In this document: one piece after another, positions 7,142 to 11,639 of the stretch | Layout of the letters: the number at the start of each line of letters is the position of its first letter | How positions within the stretch are numbered: position 1 is the stretch's first letter | NCBI GenBank assembly: GCA_900768625.1 | Contig: CAAGDO010000204.1 | Span: 1-11,639 of the forward strand | Source: Bacteroidaceae bacterium | Lineage (GTDB): Bacteria; Bacteroidota; Bacteroidia; Bacteroidales; Bacteroidaceae | Reading direction: 5' to 3' | DNA length: 11,639 nt | The notes under the pieces: model-generated | Seen by the model: the letters and a program-made list of their open reading frames with translations, nothing else | The model's database searches: none | What the model was told of the DNA's origin: nothing | Position numbers and translations under genes: made by a program

Positions 7142-8461
7142 ATGAAATTCTACGATAGAACAAAGGAACTGGACATATTTAGCCGCATCTATCAGCGCAG
7201 TGCAAATGAAGCGCAGATGACGGTTCTTGTCGGACGACGACGCATTGGCAAGACAGAGCTGGCCCTTCGCTGCGGAGGAACGAATCCATTGCTCTATTTC
7301 TTTGTTGCGCGCAAGTCAGAACGCATGCTATGTCAGGACTTTGCTGCCGAAATAGAGCAGAAGTTGCACATCCCGATGGGGGATTACTCTTCTTTTGCCC
7401 AATTGTTCCGTCAGTTGATGTTCATTTCCCAAACCCAGTCGTTCACGTTGGTGATGGATGAATTTCAGGATTGGATGCGTATCAATCCCTCTGTCTTCAG
7501 CGAAATACAACGCGAATGGGACTTAGGGAGAAACGGCAGTAAGATGAATCTGATCATCAGCGGTTCGGTCTACTCGATGATGAAGCGAATTTTTGAGGAC
7601 AGTAAGGAACCGCTGTTCTCGCGTGCCCAACAGACCATTCGGCTGAAAGCGTTCGAAACGAACGTGCTCAAGGAAATCCTCCATGACCATCATCCAGACT
7701 ATACACCCCAGGATTTGCTGACGTTCTATGGTATGACGCATGGGGTGGCCTGGTATGTGGGCTTGCTGATGAATAATGAGTGTTACACCAGTCAGGCTAT
7801 GCTCGATATGCTGACGGAGGAGAATTCCCCTTTCATCAATGAAGGACGAAATCTGCTTATCGAAGAATTCGGGGCTGATTATGCCCGCTATTTCTCCATC
7901 CTGTCGACAATTGCTGATGGAGAAATGACGCGTACGCAAATCGAAAATATCACGGGAATCCATGAGATAGGTGGGTACATCGAGCGCTTGAAAAATCATT
8001 TCGACCTTATTGCTTCCTCGACTCCCATCTTTGCCAAATCGGGTTCCAAGGGGGTGAGATATCAGATTAGTGATAATTTCCTCACCATTTGGTTCCGATT
8101 CTTCTATAAGTACCAGCGCTACATCGAAAGCGGCGGTCTGGCCCAGCTGAAGAGAATCGTTGATCGCGACATGAGTTCCGTCGATGGTTTTATGCTCGAG
8201 CGATATTTCCGCCAGAAGCTGATGGAAAGCAAGCAATTCACGCAAGTCGGCCAATTCTGGGACCGTAAGGGTGAACACGAAATAGATATCGTGGCCGTCA
8301 ATGAGATCGACAGGTTGGCCTATGTCTATGAAGTGAAAAAGGATCCCCATCGCTACAGCGAAGCTGCGTTGAAGGAAAAGGTGGACTATATGCTTTCCGT
8401 CACGCCACAGCTGAAGCAGATGGATATCACCCTTGGTTGTCTCTCTTTGGAAGATATGTAA
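7142..8461 (+). CDS. ATPase with DUF234 nuclease-like C-terminus (ATPase_2 family)
   Basis: This 439-residue protein is of the kind annotated as ATP-binding protein, DUF234 domain. The N-terminal P-loop domain has Walker A GRRRIGKT (31-38) and Walker B LVMDEFQD with D106 and E107. A sensor-like LIISGS follows at 138-142. A helical, winged-helix-like middle (about 235-300) precedes the DUF234 region. Near the C-terminus the pattern ExEID (E378-D382) followed by YEVKK (E397, K399) fits a PD-(D/E)xK nuclease-like core, although activity is unproven. The start at 7142 is preceded by AAGGAAAT. The TTG at 7064 that extends the frame overlaps the promoter and is unlikely. The role is unknown; relatives are common, mobile accessory genes. 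Its base composition is visibly less GC-rich than the envelope genes, which suggests acquisition. Confidence 0.85.
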   Translation: MKFYDRTKELDIFSRIYQRSANEAQMTVLVGRRRIGKTELALRCGGTNPLLYFFVARKSERMLCQDFAAEIEQKLHIPMGDYSSFAQLFRQLMFISQTQSFTLVMDEFQDWMRINPSVFSEIQREWDLGRNGSKMNLIISGSVYSMMKRIFEDSKEPLFSRAQQTIRLKAFETNVLKEILHDHHPDYTPQDLLTFYGMTHGVAWYVGLLMNNECYTSQAMLDMLTEENSPFINEGRNLLIEEFGADYARYFSILSTIADGEMTRTQIENITGIHEIGGYIERLKNHFDLIASSTPIFAKSGSKGVRYQISDNFLTIWFRFFYKYQRYIESGGLAQLKRIVDRDMSSVDGFMLERYFRQKLMESKQFTQVGQFWDRKGEHEIDIVAVNEIDRLAYVYEVKKDPHRYSEAALKEKVDYMLSVTPQLKQMDITLGCLSLEDM

Positions 8462-8501
8462 GTGCCCTATATATATGTGACTTGTTGGCGGATACGCTTA
8501 C

Positions 8502-8572
8502 CAATTCTGCCCAGCCGGGGCAAGCAGCGTGCCCATGATGGGCAAGCACCTTGCCCCAGTTGGGCAGAATTG
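8502..8572. repeat. 71-nt inverted repeat made of three small palindromes
   Basis: The 12-bp outer arms pair perfectly (CAATTCTGCCCA at 8502-8513 with 8561-8572). After a 3-nt internal mismatch region an inner 8-bp stem pairs (GGGGCAAG at 8517-8524 with 8550-8557). The centre holds GCCCA-TGA-TGGGC. Read another way, the segment is three successive GCCC...GGGC palindromes about 21 bp apart. It lies 41 nt after the ATPase stop and could terminate or stabilise transcripts, but it has no T-tract. Confidence 0.75.
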
Positions 8573-8696
8573 ATGTCAGACAGATGCCCCAAAACTTCAT
8601 TTCCTCTCATCAGCAAACCATCCAGACAATTCAAAACACCCATCTGGTCGCGAACAGTCTGTACGTCAATGCGTTACGGCGAAAATCTGACGATCT

Positions 8697-8717
8697 GACA
8701 GTTTTGACTGTTTTTTT
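8697..8717 (+). terminator. Short hairpin with T run, possible terminator
   Basis: GACAGT (8697-8702) pairs with ACTGTT (8707-8712, one G-U) around TTTG, and the T run continues to 8717. The stem is short and AT-rich. It could terminate + strand transcription about 240 nt downstream of the ATPase gene. Only this pattern supports it. Confidence 0.4.
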
Positions 8718-8842
8718 AAAATATCACATTTATGGCGAATTGGGGGTAAATTCACATCCTCCAAATCAGCCGCACCCTTGAACATAGGAGCAACCCCTTC
8801 CGGAATATAATGCAATCTATCTGCACTGTCAGGGAAAAATCT

Positions 8843-9865
8843 TCAGATTTTCATATCATATAAAGATGCTGCCTCACGCAGTTTGTCTTTCATGTAAGAC
8901 ACAGCATAATGTGGATATAGAATTTTTACACCCGGACCATAGCTCATGAATACCGAATACATTTCTAAATTGATACAGACCTCAATCTGAAAAACACAAC
9001 TGCCGTCCTCCGGATTCTCACTCTTCAATTTCTGTGAAGGATGAAGTGGCTTGGTCTTGATGTACTTACTCTGCTCGGCATTGGCCCAGAACTTAACGCG
9101 GCGTGGAGTGTCGCGCAGGTTCTTGCTCACCCCGATCATGTCATCAAAGAAATGTTCTGAATCGAACTCTGGATTCTCGTAATAGGGCGCTTCATGTGGC
9201 TCCACTCCCACTATGCGGTCAAGCGCCAGGTTATAAAGACGATGATCCGACACCTTGCATCCGAAAATGAACCAGCGATTGCGGAATTCCTTCAGGATAT
9301 ATGGACTGAAGATGTATTCTTTCGGTTCGGTGGCATTGAACGACTGGTACATGATTCGGACAGTCTGTTTGTGCACGATATAATTATAGAGAGGATTGAG
9401 CAGCTTCAGGCCTTTGAGATCGGGCACACTATCAAAGTGGATGACGGGTTTGCGATTGCCCTTGCTGATGGCCAACTTGTCCTGAAGACGCCGCACCACA
9501 TCCGTCATTTCGGAGAACTGGTCAAAGTCCTCCAGCTGACGGAGCATATCAACAGCCTCCTGCATCACCTCATAGTCGTTCTGCGACAACGGCATGTTGG
9601 CTATCGAATAATCCTCTTCTGCATAACGGTAATACTTGTGATCATAGACCTCGATAGGAGCATTATAGCCAAGTCTGTCGGAGCGCATCATCTGAATATC
9701 GCCTTGAACGGTACGGACTGACACCCCCTTGCGGATACCCTCCATATCATATAGCGCATCACTACACGCATCGACAAGGTCTTCGAGTGTCCAACGTCGG
9801 TACTTGTTGCGAAGACAGTTATCGATCGTCTTATAACGAATCAAAGCATTTTTATTGGCTGGCAT
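8843..9865 (-). CDS. WYL-domain transcriptional regulator, divergent from rtcB
   Basis: This is a predicted 340-residue DNA-binding regulator. The N-terminal part (about 8-85) is helix-rich and winged-helix-like: RYKTIDNCLRN, then RWTLEDLVDACSDAL and SVRTVQGDIQMMR, the last a plausible recognition helix. A linker (90-140) leads to the WYL domain (about 155-225), with VRIMYQSF, SPYILKEFRNRWFIFG (W198, F199, I200 in place of W-Y-L) and LALDRIVGVE. A C-terminal WCX-like extension (about 253-338) follows. WYL domains are thought to sense nucleic acids or nucleotides; in this family that is established for only a few members. The gene is divergent from rtcB across 283 bp containing paired dyads, so it most likely controls rtcB and itself. 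It occupies the position that the unrelated sigma-54 activator RtcR holds in E. coli. Confidence 0.87.
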   Translation of the reverse strand: MPANKNALIRYKTIDNCLRNKYRRWTLEDLVDACSDALYDMEGIRKGVSVRTVQGDIQMMRSDRLGYNAPIEVYDHKYYRYAEEDYSIANMPLSQNDYEVMQEAVDMLRQLEDFDQFSEMTDVVRRLQDKLAISKGNRKPVIHFDSVPDLKGLKLLNPLYNYIVHKQTVRIMYQSFNATEPKEYIFSPYILKEFRNRWFIFGCKVSDHRLYNLALDRIVGVEPHEAPYYENPEFDSEHFFDDMIGVSKNLRDTPRRVKFWANAEQSKYIKTKPLHPSQKLKSENPEDGSCVFQIEVCINLEMYSVFMSYGPGVKILYPHYAVSYMKDKLREAASLYDMKI

Positions 9866-9903
9866 AATCCAAGGAAGTTACTAGTTATTGACTATTAACG
9901 CCA

Positions 9904-9911
9904 CAAAGATA
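9904..9911 (-). promoter_or_regulatory. -7 box of the WYL gene promoter
   Basis: On the - strand this reads TATCTTTG, a full match to TAnnTTTG, 38 nt upstream of the WYL ATG. No clear TTG -33 element is seen at the expected spacing; a dyad (9923-9937) lies there instead, which would fit a promoter needing or blocked by a regulator. Confidence 0.6.
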
Positions 9912-9922
9912 TACAATTCCTA

Positions 9923-9937
9923 CGCAACCTATTTGCG
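9923..9937. promoter_or_regulatory. Candidate operator O1 (CGCAA-N5-TTGCG)
   Basis: A perfect 5-bp dyad with a 5-nt spacer (CCTAT), ending 11 nt upstream of the WYL -7 box. It shares the form ACGCAR-N5-YTGCG with O2. Its position and symmetry suggest a binding site for a dimeric regulator, most simply the adjacent WYL protein. Confidence 0.55.
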
Positions 9938-9985
9938 GAGCACCTGAAAAACGGACTTTTTTCATAAATATCTGCAAGTCTTTTC

Positions 9986-10012
9986 GCATTACGCAGAAAG
10001 ACTGCGCAGTGC
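9986..10012. promoter_or_regulatory. Candidate operator O2 (CGCAG-N5-CTGCG, extended dyad)
   Basis: The core dyad CGCAG (9992-9996) and CTGCG (10002-10006) is flanked by a further symmetric GCA (9986-9988) and TGC (10010-10012). The core ends 11 nt upstream of the rtcB -7 box, the same spacing as O1 from the WYL box. Confidence 0.6.
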
Positions 10013-10017
10013 ATCTG

Positions 10018-10025
10018 TAACTTTG
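10018..10025 (+). promoter_or_regulatory. -7 box of the rtcB promoter
   Basis: TAACTTTG matches TAnnTTTG exactly. No TTG occurs at the -33 position, where operator O2 lies, so activation by a bound regulator is plausible. Transcription would begin near 10031 and give a leader of about 115-120 nt before the chosen rtcB start. Confidence 0.6.
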
Positions 10026-10148
10026 CACCTGCAATTCGACGAGAACAATCAGGCATCAAATCAAGCCTTAATGAGACTGATTCGGGTTGGAAGCTGAGCT
10101 TACGCACCACTAAATAATATAATGTATAACCATCAAAAGAAAGTAAAA

Positions 10149-11321
10149 ATGGAAGTTAAGATCATCAACAATCGTCCGGTGAAGATCTGGACGGACTATG
10201 TAGAAGAGAACGCCATGCAGCAGATCGAGAATCTTACAACTCTTCCATTCCTTTTCCATCACCTGGCCATCATGCCCGATGTACATGCAGGTATGGGAAT
10301 GCCTATCGGTGGTGTGCTTGCATGCAAAGATGCAGTCATCCCTAATGCGGTGGGCGTGGACATCGGTTGCGGTATGTGTGCCGTGAAGACCAATTGGAAG
10401 GTCTCAGAGATTCCACAGCAGGTGTTGAGAAAGGAAATCATGAGAGGTATCCGCCAGCGTATTCCTCTCGGAATGGAACACCACAAGGAGGCGCAGGACG
10501 AGAAATACCTTCCAACAGGATTCGACATTGAGGAGCTGAAGGTGGTGAACAGACGCAAGAACTCTATCCCACATGAGGTAGGAACACTTGGTGGAGGCAA
10601 CCACTTCATCGAACTGCAGAAGGACGAAGAAGACAATTTGTGGATTATGATTCACTCAGGTTCGCGAAACCTTGGCAAGCAGGTTGGCGACTACTACAAC
10701 GAGGTGGCAGCCTATCAGAACAGGATCTGGCATTCGTCTGTGTCGCCAGACATCCGACTCCCCTTCCTGGCAAGAGGTACAAGAGAGTTCGGCATGTATT
10801 GGAACGAGATGAAATACTGTGTTGAGTTTGCTCTCTGCAACCGCAAGCTGATGATGGAACGCATCGAAGAGGTGATTGCAGACTCGCTGAAAGGTATCGA
10901 GTTTGAGCCGATGATAAACATTGCGCACAACTATGCAGCCATGGAGCATCACTTCGGAAAGGATGTCATCGTGCATCGCAAGGGAGCCACCCTTGCCCGC
11001 GAAGGTGTGACCGGTATCATTCCCGGTTCACAGGGTACAGCCTCCTACATCGTAGAGGGTCTTGGCAACCCTGACTCCTTCTGCTCTTGCTCACACGGTG
11101 CCGGCAGAACCCTGTCAAGAAAGGCGGCAATCCGCACCTTGGATATGGCTCAGGAGATTGCGAGTCTGGAAGCCAAAGGCATCATTCATGCCATTCGTTG
11201 TCAGGATGACATGCAGGAAGCCTCCGGCGCTTACAAAGACATCGAGGAGGTAATTGCCAATGAGTCAGACCTCATCAGGGTGAAGACCAGACTCCTTCCG
11301 ATTGCTGTAATCAAGGGATAA
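10149..11321 (+). CDS. rtcB: RtcB-family RNA-splicing ligase (3'-phosphate/5'-OH RNA ligase)
   Basis: RtcB joins RNA 3'-phosphate or 2',3'-cyclic-phosphate ends to 5'-OH ends using GTP and Mn2+, through a His-GMP intermediate; known roles are repair of cleaved tRNA or rRNA. The 390-residue product aligns well by eye with E. coli RtcB (408). Metal and active-site motifs are present: MPDVHAG (42-48), VDIGCGM with D71 and C74, GGGNHF with H152, MIHSGSRN with H169, NIAHNY with H260, and CSHGAGR with H316, equivalent to guanylylated H337 of E. coli. The start at 10149 (MEVKIINNRPVKIW) matches the family N-terminus; an in-frame ATG at 10122 would add nine residues. No rtcA cyclase, prfH or rsr gene is visible in the window. 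The stop is followed after 23 nt by a tRNA-like sequence. Confidence 0.95.
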   Translation: MEVKIINNRPVKIWTDYVEENAMQQIENLTTLPFLFHHLAIMPDVHAGMGMPIGGVLACKDAVIPNAVGVDIGCGMCAVKTNWKVSEIPQQVLRKEIMRGIRQRIPLGMEHHKEAQDEKYLPTGFDIEELKVVNRRKNSIPHEVGTLGGGNHFIELQKDEEDNLWIMIHSGSRNLGKQVGDYYNEVAAYQNRIWHSSVSPDIRLPFLARGTREFGMYWNEMKYCVEFALCNRKLMMERIEEVIADSLKGIEFEPMINIAHNYAAMEHHFGKDVIVHRKGATLAREGVTGIIPGSQGTASYIVEGLGNPDSFCSCSHGAGRTLSRKAAIRTLDMAQEIASLEAKGIIHAIRCQDDMQEASGAYKDIEEVIANESDLIRVKTRLLPIAVIKG

Positions 11322-11344
11322 TCTGTATTCCGTCTTTCCCAGCT

Positions 11345-11434
11345 GCGGCGGTATAGTCTCTCTATTGCCTTGCGAGGCTCAAGAGTCACTTACTCCTTTA
11401 ATGGTAAATGCAGGTTCGAATCTTGTCCGCCGCT
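11345..11434 (+). ncRNA. tRNA-like RNA downstream of rtcB (possibly tRNA-Gly derived)
   Basis: A 90-nt segment is closed by a perfect 7-bp acceptor-like stem, GCGGCGG (11345-11351) with CCGCCGC (11427-11433). It contains a canonical T-arm: GCAGG (11410-11414), the loop TTCGAAT, and CTTGT (11422-11426), 5 bp including two G-U pairs. U8/A9-like TA follows the acceptor. The discriminator is T, as in tRNA-Gly, followed by CA instead of CCA. The segment TTTAATGGTAAA (11397-11408) resembles a tRNA-Gly D-loop with its GG, but it lies directly before the T-arm. No standard anticodon arm with U33 exists; in its place is a hairpin CTCT-ATT-GCCT-TGCG-AGGC-TCA-AGAG (11360-11385). It is therefore tRNA-like but not a normal decoding tRNA: a tRNA mimic in the style of bacterial Y RNAs, or a rearranged pseudogene. 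Confidence 0.55.
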
Positions 11435-11467
11435 CAATGAGAGGTCTAAGAGATACTTACTCCTTTA
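11375..11467 (+). repeat. 27-nt imperfect direct repeat at 66-nt spacing
   Basis: The segment 11375-11401, starting inside the tRNA-like RNA, recurs at 11441-11467. The match is 22 of 27, including an identical ACTTACTCCTTTA. Weaker similarity continues for about 25 nt (for example GGTTCG against GTTTCG). It looks like an old duplication linking the tRNA-like segment and the structured segment after it. Confidence 0.7.
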
Positions 11468-11524
11468 TGTATATTTCCTGTTTCGGCAGGCTTGATTTTC
11501 CAACCAGTATCTCAATCACCTCTC
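11439..11524 (+). ncRNA. Second foldable segment after the tRNA-like RNA
   Basis: Nested pairings are visible: GAGAGGT (11439-11445) with ACCTCTC (11518-11524), then across a symmetric 4-nt internal loop GAGATACT (11450-11457) with AGTATCTC (11506-11513). Inside is a hairpin CCTG-TTTCGG-CAGG (11477-11490). Fifteen closing base pairs without mismatch are more than expected in a random 86-nt segment. It shares the 27-nt repeat with the preceding tRNA-like RNA and has no reading frame of note. No promoter was seen, so it is probably on the rtcB transcript. Confidence 0.45.
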
Positions 11525-11569
11525 TATGAACAAGGTCAAGGTGACTTTACGAGACGCGCGGGAAGTCAT

Positions 11570-11639
11570 CTCACACCATTTGATGTGAGCGCTCACATCA
11601 AATGGTGTGAGCGCTCGTATCAAATGGTGTGAGCGCTCA
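11570..11639. repeat. Palindromic 22-bp tandem repeats, running off the window
   Basis: 11570-11611 is a perfect 42-bp palindrome centred on GCGC. Its right half begins a direct repeat of 22 bp: 11587-11608, 11609-11630 (two changes, CA to GT), and the start of a third at 11631-11639. Each unit carries the palindromic core GAGCGCTC followed by ATCAAATGGTGT. The first unit to the left is inverted, hence the long palindrome. The array continues beyond the window. Confidence 0.85.

Larger units (their letters stand above)
8462..8842. other. Convergent intergenic region without a convincing gene
   Basis: The 381 bp between the convergent ATPase and WYL genes hold a long inverted repeat (8502-8572), a short hairpin with a T run (8697-8717), and a 58-codon open stretch on the - strand in phase with the WYL gene beyond its stop. 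The short + strand open frames here are low-complexity (Pro/Arg/Ser-rich) and lack recognisable features, so I do not call them. Confidence 0.6.

Noticed and set aside
6936..7145. Open frame of 69 codons starting with NLEELKLKIKSSSEKFRRL
   Set aside because: It starts inside repeat copy 3, begins with TTG, and its frame is broken by an indel in copy 2. It overlaps the ATPase promoter and start.
8462..8781. Two overlapping + strand open frames after the ATPase gene (78 and 76 codons)
   Set aside because: They run through the inverted repeat and the T-run hairpin, with low-complexity translations and no recognisable motif.
8835..8850. AAAATC-TTCA-GATTTT hairpin at the end of the WYL gene as a terminator
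   Set aside because: The stem is only six AT-rich pairs and overlaps the stop codon, so support is too weak to list as a feature.
9194..9721. + strand open frame of 175 codons within the WYL gene
   Set aside because: Antisense to a well-supported WYL regulator and without family features of its own.
11345..11434. Ordinary decoding tRNA gene
   Set aside because: The acceptor stem and T-arm are good, but no 7-nt anticodon loop with U33 on a paired stem could be found, and 58 nt lie between the acceptor strand and the T-arm without a usual D-arm/anticodon order.
11570..11639. CRISPR array
   Set aside because: The 22-bp units abut without unique spacers and are palindromic; no cas genes are in the window.

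Overview
The window looks like the chromosome of a Bacteroidales bacterium, most likely Prevotella or a close relative. The reasons are the gene order (DUF6242 lipoprotein, DUF6089 outer-membrane protein, uppS, bamA, ompH), promoters of the Bacteroidetes type (TAnnTTTG -7 box) and weak or absent Shine-Dalgarno sequences. The taxonomic call rests on protein style and gene order seen by eye, not on a search.

Positions 1-6790 hold an envelope-biogenesis cluster, all on the + strand: a DUF6242-like lipoprotein, a small beta-barrel protein, undecaprenyl pyrophosphate synthase (lipid carrier for wall and surface glycans), BamA (outer-membrane protein insertion) and a Skp/OmpH periplasmic chaperone. 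A strong bidirectional terminator at 6741-6788 closes it. Three direct-orientation copies of a ~193-bp non-coding element with terminal inverted repeats (MITE-like) lie before the lipoprotein gene, between uppS and bamA, and after the terminator. One copy supplies the last codons and stop of uppS. Another creates a false upstream start for the lipoprotein.

Positions 7038-8842 are accessory. An AAA/STAND-like ATPase with a C-terminal DUF234 nuclease-like domain has its own promoter. It is followed by 380 bp without a convincing gene, containing a 71-nt inverted repeat, a weak terminator and a possible gene remnant.

Positions 8843-11639 look like an RNA-repair locus. A WYL-domain regulator (- strand) is divergent from rtcB, the 3'-5' RNA ligase (+ strand). 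The shared intergenic region carries two similar dyads (CGCAR-N5-YTGCG), each exactly 11 nt upstream of a TAnnTTTG box, one facing each gene. This suggests one regulator acting on both promoters. Starting 23 nt after the rtcB stop is a 90-nt sequence with a perfect 7-bp acceptor-like stem and a canonical T-arm but no normal anticodon arm: a tRNA-like RNA, perhaps tRNA-Gly derived. Next comes a second foldable segment that shares a 27-nt repeat with it, then 22-bp palindromic repeats running off the window end. The WYL-rtcB-tRNA-like combination is the most interesting part of the window. Whether the RNA is a substrate, decoy, sensor ligand or pseudogene cannot be decided from sequence alone.
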